Shown: in pieces, positions 1-5,485 of the stretch
How positions within the stretch are numbered: the stretch's first letter is position 1
How the letters are laid out: each line of letters opens with the position of its first letter
DNA from: VRUE01 sp963701265
GTDB lineage: Bacteria; Actinomycetota; Thermoleophilia; Solirubrobacterales; 70-9
NCBI GenBank assembly: GCA_963701265.1
Contig: OY969581.1
Span: forward strand, 868,001-932,000
Reading direction: 5' to 3'
DNA: 64,000 nucleotides
Notes under the pieces: generated by a model
Told to the model about the DNA's origin: nothing
Databases searched by the model: none
What the model saw: only the letters and a program-made list of their open reading frames with translations
Program-made: the position numbers and the translations under genes

Positions 1-367
1 CGGCAACCACCTCGCCGGAGTTGATCCCGATCCGGGTGGAGAAGTTGAGCCCGTGCTTGCGGCGCAGTTCGGCGGCGTACTCACCGACGTCGTCGAGCAT
101 CTTCAGCGCCGCGTAACAGGCCCGTCGCGCGTGGTCCTCATGGGCGACGGGGGCGCCGAAGATCGCCATGATCCCGTCGCCGGTGAACTTGTCCACCGTC
201 CCCTCGAAGCGGTGGACGGCATCGGCGAGCGTCGAGAAGAAGCGCTGCATGATCGCGTGCCACTGCTCCGGATCCTGGCCCTCGGCCATATCCATCGACC
301 CTTGGACGTCGGCGAAGAGCACCGTGACCTGCTTGCGCTCGCCGCCGGCCTGCGCGATTTCATTCAT
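1..367 (-). CDS. Class III adenylate/guanylate cyclase, C-terminus beyond the window
   Basis: Predicted class III nucleotide cyclase, making cAMP or cGMP from ATP or GTP. The 122 visible residues start at ATG 367 (MNEIAQ) and run off the left edge. They hold the catalytic fold: VTVLFADVQGS with the first metal-binding Asp near residue 20, then DKFTGDGIMAIFGAP, which carries the second metal-ligand region, then the conserved start of the following helix-strand unit (RIGINSGEV). The catalytic domain begins almost at the N-terminus, so any other domain would be C-terminal and outside the window. It is divergent from the nitrilase gene. Substrate cannot be fixed because the specificity residues lie beyond the edge. 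Confidence 0.85.
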   Translation of the reverse strand, partial: MNEIAQAGGERKQVTVLFADVQGSMDMAEGQDPEQWHAIMQRFFSTLADAVHRFEGTVDKFTGDGIMAIFGAPVAHEDHARRACYAALKMLDDVGEYAAELRRKHGLNFSTRIGINSGEVVA

Positions 368-408
368 GCGGCTCAAGCTTACGCCTGCACCTATACTGAC
401 TAAACCGA

Positions 409-424
409 TTGACTGGTCAGTCAA
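409..424. promoter_or_regulatory. TetR-type operator before nitrilase-tetR operon
   Basis: TTGACTGGTCAGTCAA is a perfect 7-bp inverted repeat with a 2-bp spacer, 23 bp before the TTG start of the nitrilase gene and 42 bp before the start of the divergent cyclase. TetR proteins of the FadR type bind palindromes of this general size. The downstream tetR gene and near-identical sites at 22288, 50937 and 52326 suggest autoregulation within a small regulon. Binding is inferred. Confidence 0.75.
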
Positions 425-446
425 CCAGGTAGCCAAAAGGAACTCT

Positions 447-1277
447 TTGCGCGCAGCAGTCGTACAGCTCAACTCCACCGGCGACACGACCCGAAACCTG
501 GAAGTCGCCGAGCGGCTCGTGCGCGCCGCCGCCGCCGACGGTGCCGAGCTGGTCGCACTGCCCGAGAAGTGGAACCTGCTCGCCGGCGGGGAAGAGTTGG
601 TCGCCGGGGCCGAGCCGCTTGACGGTCCCAGCCTGAACGCCGCTCGCGGCTGGAGCCGCGAGCTCGGCATCCACTTGCTCGCCGGCAGCATCTCCGAGCA
701 GGGGCCGGAGGGCAAGGCGTTCAATACTTCGGTCCTGATCGATCCCGACGGCGAGGACGTCGCCACGTACCGCAAGATCCACATGTTCGACGTCGAGGTC
801 GGCGGCGTTTCCTACCGCGAGTCCGAGCACGAGGAGGCTGGTGAGGAGATCGTCACGGCTGCAGCTGCCGACGTCACCGTTGGCCTCAGCGTCTGTTACG
901 ACCTGCGCTTCCCCGAGCTCTTCCGCATCCTTGCCGTCCGCGGCGCCCAGGTGCTCACCATCCCCTCGGCCTTTACCCTGGCGACCGGCCGCGATCACTG
1001 GGAGGTGCTGCTGCGCGCGCGGGCGATCGAGAATCAGGCCTTCGTCCTCGCTCCTAATCAGTTCGGTGAGGCGCCGCCGCAGTTCAGCTCCAACGGCCGC
1101 TCGCTGATCGTCGACCCCTGGGGCGTGGTGCTGGCTACTGCGCCCGACGAGGAGTGCTTCGTCGCTGCCGAGCTCGACTTCGCCGCCCAGGAGCGGGTCC
1201 GCCAGTCGCTGCCCTCACTCGCCAACCGCCGCCCCCGCGCCTATTCCTGGCCGCAGCTGAGCGAGGCGCGCGCCTGA
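447..1277 (+). CDS. Carbon-nitrogen hydrolase (nitrilase superfamily, Nit-like)
   Basis: Predicted amidase of the nitrilase superfamily, hydrolysing a C-N bond of a small amide; 276 residues, usual for Nit/omega-amidase-like members. The Glu-Lys-Cys triad is visible: E40 (ALPEKW), K110 (YRKIHMF) and C150 (LSVCYDLRFPE). TTG 447 is chosen as start because AAAAGGA lies just upstream at 435-441, and translation from it begins RAAVVQLNS as in homologues; the frame is open further upstream, but that stretch covers the operator. Its stop overlaps the tetR start by one base, so the two form an operon. The true substrate is unknown; Nit2-like deaminated glutathione or omega-amide activity is possible. 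Confidence 0.88.
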   Translation: MRAAVVQLNSTGDTTRNLEVAERLVRAAAADGAELVALPEKWNLLAGGEELVAGAEPLDGPSLNAARGWSRELGIHLLAGSISEQGPEGKAFNTSVLIDPDGEDVATYRKIHMFDVEVGGVSYRESEHEEAGEEIVTAAAADVTVGLSVCYDLRFPELFRILAVRGAQVLTIPSAFTLATGRDHWEVLLRARAIENQAFVLAPNQFGEAPPQFSSNGRSLIVDPWGVVLATAPDEECFVAAELDFAAQERVRQSLPSLANRRPRAYSWPQLSEARA

Positions 1278-1882
1278 TGGCCAAGGCAACGACAGCGGCC
1301 GTCGACAAGCGCCGCCAGATCCTCGATGCGGCGGTGCGCGTCTTCGCCCGCCAGGGCTTCCACTCGACCCGAGTCTCCGACATCGCCGACGAGGCCGGCG
1401 TTGCCTACGGGCTCGTCTACCACTACTTCAAGTCCAAGGACGAGGTGCTCAACGAGCTCTTCAGCGAGCGCTGGTCGCTGCTGCTGGCGGCGATCGAGGA
1501 GGCCGACCGCGAGGGCGCCGAGCCGCGCGCCAAGCTGGAAGCGGTTGCCGGATTCATCGTCGACTCCTACCGCCACGACCCCGAGCTGATGAAGGTGATC
1601 ATCGTCGAGGTCACGCGGGCGGCCAACTCCTTTGGCCGCACCCACCTGCCCGAGATCCGCCGCGCCTACGACTCGATCGCCAAGATTGTCGCCGACGGCC
1701 AGGCAGCGGGGATATTTCGCCGCGACATCGATGCCAACTTCGCCTCGATGGCTTTCTACGGCGCGATTGAGCAGCTGCTCTCCGGCTGGATCTTCGAGGT
1801 GATCCCGGCTGCCGACAGCGACTTCGACCAGGCAAAGACTTTGCTGGTGACGACTATCTGCGACGGTCTCGAGGCGCGATAG
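1277..1882 (+). CDS. TetR-family regulator, FadR-like
   Basis: A 201-residue TetR repressor. The N-terminal helix-turn-helix covers about residues 14-60 (ILDAAVRVFARQGF, then VSDIADEAGVAYGLVYHYFKSKDEVL). The C-terminal region (FIVDSYRHDPELMKVIIVEVTRA and a GAIEQLLSGWIFE segment) resembles the ligand domain of FadR-type fatty-acid-degradation regulators, which release DNA on binding long-chain acyl-CoA. ATG 1277 overlaps the nitrilase stop. A palindrome precedes the operon, and matching palindromes precede an aldehyde dehydrogenase and an acyl-CoA dehydrogenase, so it probably regulates these genes. The acyl-CoA ligand is inferred from family resemblance. Confidence 0.9.
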   Translation: MAKATTAAVDKRRQILDAAVRVFARQGFHSTRVSDIADEAGVAYGLVYHYFKSKDEVLNELFSERWSLLLAAIEEADREGAEPRAKLEAVAGFIVDSYRHDPELMKVIIVEVTRAANSFGRTHLPEIRRAYDSIAKIVADGQAAGIFRRDIDANFASMAFYGAIEQLLSGWIFEVIPAADSDFDQAKTLLVTTICDGLEAR

Positions 1883-1896
1883 GTATGGTCGAGGCC

Positions 1897-2031
1897 ATGG
1901 ATAACGAGATCGCCAAACGTCTTGTCTGGAGCGGCATGCTCGCCGCCAGCGGCGCCCTCGCCAGCATTGTGGCGACGCGCCTGGCCGGCATCGTCTTTCG
2001 CCGTATCTACAACGAGGACCCGCCCGAGTAG
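1897..2031 (+). CDS. Small membrane protein, DUF4235-like
   Basis: A 44-residue ORF (MDNEIAKRLVWSGMLAA..) with one hydrophobic segment (about residues 11-31) and a charged tail RIYNEDPPE. An upstream in-frame ATG at 1885 would add four residues. It sits 14 bp after tetR and 1 bp before the GTG of the holin-like gene. Length and position resemble small DUF4235-type proteins that accompany holin-X and DUF3618 genes in actinobacteria. Function unknown. Confidence 0.55.
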   Translation: MDNEIAKRLVWSGMLAASGALASIVATRLAGIVFRRIYNEDPPE

Positions 2032-2032
2032 C

Positions 2033-2470
2033 GTGCCCGACGGTCCTGGCATACCGCCGCAGGGGCAGGAGGATCGCTCGGTCAGCGAGCTCGTCTTCGA
2101 TGTCGCCGAGAAGAGCTCCTCGCTCGTCCGCGAGGAGATCGAGCTGGCCAAGACCGAGATCTCGGAGAAGGTCGGCAAGATCCTGCGCGGCTCTGTCGTC
2201 GGGATCGCCGCCGGAGTCTTCGCCTTCCTGGCGCTGATCCTGGTCATGGAGGGCGTCGCCTGGCTGCTTGCCGAAGAGGTCTTCGACGGCAACGCCTGGC
2301 CCGGCTTCTTCGTCGAGGCGGCGGTCTTCCTCCTGGTTGCGGCTGCGGCTGGCTTCTTCGCCTACCGCTCCGTCCAGGCGGGCGCCCCGCCGATGCCCGA
2401 GCAGGCGATCGCGGAGGCGAAGCTGACCAAGGAAACGCTTGAATCCGGAGCAAAGGCAGGCAGCGAATGA
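2033..2470 (+). CDS. Phage-holin-like membrane protein (Holin-X / DUF1469 type)
   Basis: A 145-residue protein: an N-terminal amphipathic stretch (SVSELVFDVAEKSSSLVREEIELAKTE, about residues 16-45), two strong membrane segments near 55-80 and 90-115, and a charged tail. This matches the actinobacterial putative holin-X family, chromosomal inner-membrane proteins that are probably not lytic. GTG 2033 is preferred because upstream in-frame sequence overlaps the previous small gene. Its stop overlaps the next ATG (ATGA). Exact role unknown; a membrane scaffold with the DUF3618 partner is plausible. Confidence 0.75.
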   Translation: MPDGPGIPPQGQEDRSVSELVFDVAEKSSSLVREEIELAKTEISEKVGKILRGSVVGIAAGVFAFLALILVMEGVAWLLAEEVFDGNAWPGFFVEAAVFLLVAAAAGFFAYRSVQAGAPPMPEQAIAEAKLTKETLESGAKAGSE

Positions 2471-2718
2471 GCGCTCAACCCGAGCCAGTACGACCCCCGA
2501 CGGCTGGGATGCCGGGCCGCTCGGCGGCGGAGATCCGTCGCGACATCGACCTTCAGCGCCGCGACCTGGGCAGCTCGGTCGAGATCCTGCGCGGCCGCGT
2601 CACCGAACTGACCGATTGGCGCCGCCAGGCCTACGAGCACCGCTCGCAGTTGATCGCGGGTGCCGCGATCGCGGGCTTCGCCCTCGGTGGCCTGATGATG
2701 CTGCGCCGCCGTCGCTAG
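2467..2718 (+). CDS. DUF3618 family membrane-anchored protein
   Basis: An 83-residue protein starting at ATG 2467, overlapping the previous stop by four bases. It has a Pro-rich N-terminus, the DUF3618-like helix SAAEIRRDIDLQRRDLGSSVEILRGRV (about 19-45) and one C-terminal membrane segment (IAGAAIAGFALGGLMML) ending in RRRR. DUF3618 proteins commonly accompany holin-X proteins in actinobacterial envelope operons. Function is not established. Confidence 0.75.
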   Translation: MSAQPEPVRPPTAGMPGRSAAEIRRDIDLQRRDLGSSVEILRGRVTELTDWRRQAYEHRSQLIAGAAIAGFALGGLMMLRRRR

Positions 2719-2725
2719 CTTCTTC

Positions 2726-2959
2726 GTGGCTGACCTGGCGGAGATCGAGCGGATGATCGAGGCGGCGCTGCCCGGTGCCGCGGTCGAGGTCATCGACGAG
2801 ACCGGCAGCGGCGATCACCTGCGGGCGACGGTTTCGGCCGCCCAGTTCGAGGGCCTTTCGCGCCTCGATCAGCACCGCCTGGTCAAGGCGGCGGTGAAGG
2901 AGCGCTTTGACGACGGCACGATCCACGCCCTCTCTGTGAAGACCGGGCTGCCCGGATAG
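2726..2959 (+). CDS. bolA: BolA family protein
   Basis: A 77-residue BolA-fold protein starting at GTG 2726. It shows a first helix (EIERMIEAALPGAAVEV), a strand pair containing GDHLRATVSAAQFEG, and a second helix (LDQHRLVKAAVKERFDDGTIHALSVKT) with the conserved His used for Fe-S ligation with glutaredoxin partners. The next gene, 13 bp downstream, is a CGFS monothiol glutaredoxin. BolA and such glutaredoxins form [2Fe-2S]-bridged complexes in iron sensing and cluster delivery, so the pairing supports that role. Confidence 0.9.
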   Translation: MADLAEIERMIEAALPGAAVEVIDETGSGDHLRATVSAAQFEGLSRLDQHRLVKAAVKERFDDGTIHALSVKTGLPG

Positions 2960-2972
2960 CTACTCTGTGCCA

Positions 2973-3356
2973 ATGGCCGACCCAGAGTTGAAACAGAAGA
3001 TCGAGGAGCTGATTGGCGCCAACCCGGTGCTGCTCTTCATGAAGGGCACCCCGGAAATGCCGCGCTGCGGGTTCTCGATGAGGGTCGTGCAGGTGCTCGA
3101 CTCGCTCGACGTCGAGTACGGCGCGATCGACGTGCTGCCGGCGCTGCAGCCGCTGCGCGAAGTCACCGCCGAGATCTCCGACTGGCAAACCTTCCCCCAG
3201 CTCTACGTCAACGGCGAGCTGCTGGGCGGTGCTGACATCGTCGAAGAGATGTTCGACTCCGGCGAGCTGGCTGAGGCGCTGGGTGTCGAGCAGCCCGAGG
3301 CCGCTCCAGTTGCAGCTGCGCCCCCGGCGCAATCACCCCCGCTGCAGATCGAATAA
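2973..3356 (+). CDS. Monothiol glutaredoxin (Grx4/GrxD type)
   Basis: A 127-residue protein with the CGFS active site (C32) after the conserved FMKGTPEMPR stretch, plus WQTFPQLYVNGELLGG for glutathione binding and the GG-D motif. CGFS glutaredoxins carry [2Fe-2S] clusters bound by glutathione or another thiol. ATG 2973 is chosen; GTG 2967 would add two residues. The C-terminus has an extra Ala/Pro-rich tail (about 108-127) absent from E. coli GrxD. BolA is immediately upstream, and the Fe-S carrier erpA is convergent and begins within one base of this gene's stop. Confidence 0.92.
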   Translation: MADPELKQKIEELIGANPVLLFMKGTPEMPRCGFSMRVVQVLDSLDVEYGAIDVLPALQPLREVTAEISDWQTFPQLYVNGELLGGADIVEEMFDSGELAEALGVEQPEAAPVAAAPPAQSPPLQIE

Positions 3357-3749
3357 CTAGACGGCAGCTGTCTCTGCTGCAGGCGCCTCGTCCTTGATTT
3401 GGAAGGACGAGCCACAACCGCAGGCGGCGACGACGTTCGGGTTGTTGACCTGGAAGCCGGCGCCCTGCAGGCCTTCCACGTAGTCAACCTCGGAGCCGAA
3501 GACGAACTGCATGCTGACCTTGTCGACGATCACCGAGACGCCGTCGACCTCGAAGATGTGGTCGTCGTCCTTGGCGCGGTCGAAGGCGAGCGCGTACTGG
3601 AAGCCGGAGCAACCGCCGCCGCGAACTGCCACCCGCAGCGCCTGGCCCTCCGAGCCTTCCTGAGAGCCGAGTAGCTCGGCGATCTTGCCGGCCGCCTTGT
3701 CGGTCAAGGCGATCGCTGTCTGCGTTGTGTCGCTGGTCGCGTCAGTCAC
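3357..3749 (-). CDS. erpA: Iron-sulfur cluster insertion protein, ErpA/IscA type
   Basis: A-type Fe-S carrier of 130 residues with the three conserved cysteines C47 (GGGCSGF), C110 and C112 (ACGCGSSF) that hold a [2Fe-2S] or [4Fe-4S] cluster for transfer to apoproteins. The C-terminus ends in an Ala/Glu tail. Convergent with the glutaredoxin gene with no spacer. The transposon insertion lies 20 bp upstream of its start codon (target duplication 3770-3777), so its original upstream region beyond that point has been displaced by 3.7 kb. Confidence 0.92.
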   Translation of the reverse strand: MTDATSDTTQTAIALTDKAAGKIAELLGSQEGSEGQALRVAVRGGGCSGFQYALAFDRAKDDDHIFEVDGVSVIVDKVSMQFVFGSEVDYVEGLQGAGFQVNNPNVVAACGCGSSFQIKDEAPAAETAAV

Positions 3750-3769
3750 TTCACAAAGTGTAGCGATAG

Positions 3770-3777
3770 GGCCCCAT
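3770..3777. repeat. Target-site duplication, left copy
   Basis: GGCCCCAT, repeated exactly at 7458-7465 just outside the right terminal repeat. An 8-bp duplication fits IS1- and IS1595-type transposition and shows a simple, relatively undecayed insertion. Confidence 0.9.
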
Positions 3778-3806
3778 GGTAGTGGGTCACTTTGAATCGA
3801 CCCTAG
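3778..3806. repeat. Left terminal inverted repeat
   Basis: The 29-bp repeat starts GGTAGTGGGTCA and is the exact reverse complement of 7429-7457. Perfect identity indicates a recently mobile or still functional end. Confidence 0.95.
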
Positions 3807-3853
3807 ATCGCAGCGCCCGCTTGCTCTAGCTTCGCCTCATCCAGAAACGAAGT

Positions 3854-3884
3854 GGCGGGAGCGCTGCGCAAACAGCCTCCCGCC
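3854..3884 (+). promoter_or_regulatory. Leader hairpin before the regulator pair
   Basis: GGCGGGAG (3854-3861) pairs with CTCCCGCC (3877-3884) around a 15-nt loop, 25 bases before the ATG of the first cargo gene. It has no T-tract, so it is not a simple terminator; it may be an operator or a leader structure. Function is inferred only from position. Confidence 0.4.
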
Positions 3885-3909
3885 TGGCACCGAAAGGCGG
3901 AACCTCTCG

Positions 3910-4161
3910 ATGCAGGCGAATCGTATGCCGCGCAGGACGCGCGCGGAGAAAGCCGTTCAGCGGGCCGTCATGGCGCTCTGTCTTGCGCCATATCCACACT
4001 GGCGCACGATCCCCGAAGTGGCGCGAAAGATCGGCCGGGACGATGCCGCTGTCGAGCGCGCCTGTGTCGATCTGGTCGGCATTGGTCTGCTCGAATGCCG
4101 GGGGGTCTCAATCCGGCCGACCGTCGCTGTGGCCTACTTCGAGCGGTTGGAACTGCCATGA
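3910..4161 (+). CDS. Small winged-helix-like protein (transposon cargo)
   Basis: 83 residues from ATG 3910, preceded by AAAGGCGGA at 3893-3901. The N-terminus is basic (MPRRTRAEKAVQRAVM). The centre reads as a winged helix (YPHWRTIPEVARKIGRDDAAVERACVDLVGIGLLECRGVSIRP, about 28-70), with a recognition-helix-like segment and a wing. The stop overlaps the ATG of an XRE regulator by four bases, so both are translated together. It probably regulates element genes. No specific family was recognised. Confidence 0.7.
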   Translation: MQANRMPRRTRAEKAVQRAVMALCLAPYPHWRTIPEVARKIGRDDAAVERACVDLVGIGLLECRGVSIRPTVAVAYFERLELP

Positions 4162-4427
4162 GCGTCGCTCAGCAGTTCGGAGACAACCTCGCTCGCATCC
4201 GCAAGCGGGCCGACATGTCGCAGGAGACATTGGCCTGGGGCGCGTCTCTTCATCGCACTGAGATCAGCCACCTTGAGCGCGGCCTACGGGTGGCGCGGGT
4301 CGATACGGTCGCCAAGCTGGCTGGAGCGCTCGAAGTCGATCCCGGCGAGTTGTTTCAGGGGATCAAGTGGGAGGCAGGGCATGTACGACAGGGCCAGTTC
4401 AAGCCCGACGACACCGCTACGCTCTGA
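4158..4427 (+). CDS. XRE-family helix-turn-helix regulator (transposon cargo)
   Basis: An 89-residue Cro/C1-type protein from ATG 4158, overlapping the previous stop. The HTH covers about residues 8-65: FGDNLARIRKRADMSQETLAWGASLHRTEISHLERGLR, then VDTVAKLAGALEVDPGELF. The tail is short and polar, with no peptidase or kinase domain. It probably represses the transposon's own promoters together with the winged-helix partner. Confidence 0.9.
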   Translation: MSVAQQFGDNLARIRKRADMSQETLAWGASLHRTEISHLERGLRVARVDTVAKLAGALEVDPGELFQGIKWEAGHVRQGQFKPDDTATL

Positions 4428-4429
4428 GC

Positions 4430-4648
4430 ATGCCTAAGCAGTCCAAGAAGCCCGCTGATCTGAACCGCCTTGCTGCTGCCATCGTCGGCGATGCGACCGA
4501 TGAGACCCCGCAGCAACCAGAGAGTTCGCAAGCGCGTGCGGGGCGAGCGGGAGGCCGCAAGGGCGGCAGAGCACGTGCTGAGCGAATGACGGCAGAGGAA
4601 AGGTCGGCCGCCGCAAAGCACGCCGCGAAGGCTCGTTGGGAATCTTAA
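4430..4648 (+). CDS. Small basic KGG-type protein (transposon cargo)
   Basis: 72 residues from ATG 4430, beginning two bases after the XRE stop. The first half is polar (PKQSKKPADLNRLAAAIVGDATDET). The second half has a Gly/Lys/Arg segment (GGRKGGRARAERMTAEERSAAAKHAAKARW) that resembles the GGxKGGxAR..LTxEER..AxxAAxARW motif of small histone-H1-like or stress-type proteins often found beside transposases. DNA or RNA binding is plausible from charge. A perfect 20-bp palindrome follows directly after the stop. Confidence 0.7.
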   Translation: MPKQSKKPADLNRLAAAIVGDATDETPQQPESSQARAGRAGGRKGGRARAERMTAEERSAAAKHAAKARWES

Positions 4649-4649
4649 A

Positions 4650-4695
4650 AACCGGCAGATCTGCCGGTTGGCACCAAAGCCGCTCTGGGTGCCAA
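4650..4695. repeat. Perfect palindrome and adjoining hairpin after cargo gene
   Basis: Positions 4650-4669 are a perfect 20-bp palindrome centred on AGATCT (half-site AACCGGCAGA). It overlaps a second hairpin, TTGGCACC (4668-4675) with GGTGCCAA (4688-4695). The two compete for bases 4668-4669. Neither is followed by a T-tract. They could end the upstream transcript Rho-independently only weakly, or serve as a dimeric-protein binding site. Confidence 0.6.
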
Positions 4696-4779
4696 ATGGG
4701 CGTAAGTCGCATTATGCACTTGGCTTTCTAGAGCCAAAAAAAACGCATTCTTACTCTGGTTTTCCGCCCCTAGTCGCCC

Positions 4780-5125
4780 TATAGTCGTCCTTGTTCACGC
4801 TGCCTTCCAGCCTGCGATGGGGAAGGACTTAGGCAAAGGGTCGCCACGGCTTCCGGCGGCCCTTTGTCGTTCTACGTAGATCGGCGTCGGCCATGCGCAC
4901 GGATACATCCGCGGCGCTGGTTACCGTGCTGCGCAACTAGACATCTGCATTCCGAGCTCCGCGATCGGCGTGAACAACCACTCGCGAGCTCAGGAAAGGA
5001 AGCCATCGTTGGAAAGACCCTTTTGTCTTCGACGCAGCCCACCGCAGGGAGGCGTCCCCATGCCCGGCGATGTGCGCCGTCAACGAGCTTGCCGAGGGAG
5101 CCTGCGGGCTCCCTCCGTCGTTTTT
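4780..5125 (+). ncRNA. Candidate structured RNA region ending in a terminator
   Basis: No convincing ORF lies in this stretch. A TATAGT hexamer (4780-4785) follows an AT-richer segment and could be a -10 box, although no good -35 was found. Downstream are CCTTCC/GGAAGG (4803-4826), a long stem AAAGGG-T-CGCC with GGCG-G-CCCTTT (about 4839-4866), AAGAC/GTCTT (about 5014-5030) and a strong terminator at 5094-5125. This arrangement suggests a non-coding transcript of about 330 nt, but promoter, ends and function are all inferred. Confidence 0.35.
5094..5125 (+). terminator. Rho-independent terminator in transposon
   Basis: GAGGGAGCC (5094-5102), loop TGCG, GGCTCCCTC (5107-5115), then CGTCG and TTTTT (5121-5125). 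The 9-bp perfect stem and short U-run make this the clearest terminator in the element. Confidence 0.75.
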
Positions 5126-5168
5126 CAGCGCGTCCGATAGTCGGCCGTGCATGAAGCAGGAGCGAACG

Positions 5169-5183
5169 ATGCCTAGAAGATGA
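5169..5183 (+). other. Four-codon mini-ORF M-P-R-R with strong Shine-Dalgarno
   Basis: ATG CCT AGA AGA TGA, preceded by AGGAG (5158-5162) at ideal spacing. Consecutive AGA codons are rare in a genome of this GC content. Five bases after its stop a 9-bp stem begins (GCGGGCCGG 5188-5196 with CCGGCCCGC 5218-5226). It could be a leader peptide for arginine-tRNA-dependent attenuation or a peptidyl-tRNA-trapping minigene, or it may be chance. See the corresponding finding. Confidence 0.35.
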
Positions 5184-5187
5184 GAGT

Positions 5188-5277
5188 GCGGGCCGGTTTC
5201 CCGATTTAGACCTGGACCCGGCCCGCCACCCCCCCTACAAGGCGAGGGCGGAGCGTTGAAGCGCTCCGTTCCTCGCC
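5188..5277. repeat. Two strong hairpins upstream of the tRNA-like gene
   Basis: Hairpin 1: GCGGGCCGG (5188-5196) with CCGGCCCGC (5218-5226). Hairpin 2: GGCGAGG (5241-5247) plus GGAGCG (5250-5255) with CGCTCC (5262-5267) plus CCTCGCC (5271-5277), separated by a small internal loop. The second ends eight bases before the tRNA-like acceptor stem. They may be leader or processing structures. Confidence 0.6.
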
Positions 5278-5285
5278 CTACTCCT

Positions 5286-5380
5286 GCGCCCTTAGCTCAG
5301 TGGAACACCCGGCGTAACGGCCGGCTAGAGCTCCGCTCCTTCGAAGCGGGAATGCCTGGGTTCGAATCCCAGAGGGCGCG
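5286..5380 (+). tRNA. tRNA-Arg-like gene with enlarged D-loop and anticodon loop
   Basis: Acceptor stem GCGCCCT (5286-5292) pairs fully with AGGGCGC (5373-5379), with discriminator G5380. The T-arm CTGGG-TTCGAAT-CCCAG is canonical. The D-stem GCTC (5295-5298) / GAGC (5328-5331) encloses a 29-nt loop that contains an extra hairpin (CCGGC/GCCGG). The anticodon arm can form a 7-nt loop CCTTCGA (anticodon UUC, but C at position 33), or TCCGC/GCGGG with a 9-nt loop that contains the canonical CTTCGAA, i.e. UCG for arginine. No CCA is encoded. The body resembles actinobacterial tRNA-Arg. It may be a real but aberrant tRNA, a tRNA mimic or a decayed gene. Confidence 0.6.
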
Positions 5381-5485
5381 CTTGCAGCCTATATCGACAT
5401 CAACGTTAGCCAACGGGTCAAGTTACGCACGTTGGGCGGTTTCTCCTGCCCCTTTCCGTCCGACCGCTTACGCATAATGGTCAGT

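Noticed and set aside
4702..4727. TTGGCT..AGCCAA hairpin followed by a run of A as a possible terminator
   Set aside because: On the plus strand it is followed by A, not T; on the minus strand the T-run precedes the stem. Neither orientation gives an intrinsic terminator.
4864..5154. 96-codon ORF in the transposon hairpin region
   Set aside because: No ribosome site, atypical composition, and it runs through a strong terminator and several stems; treated as non-coding.
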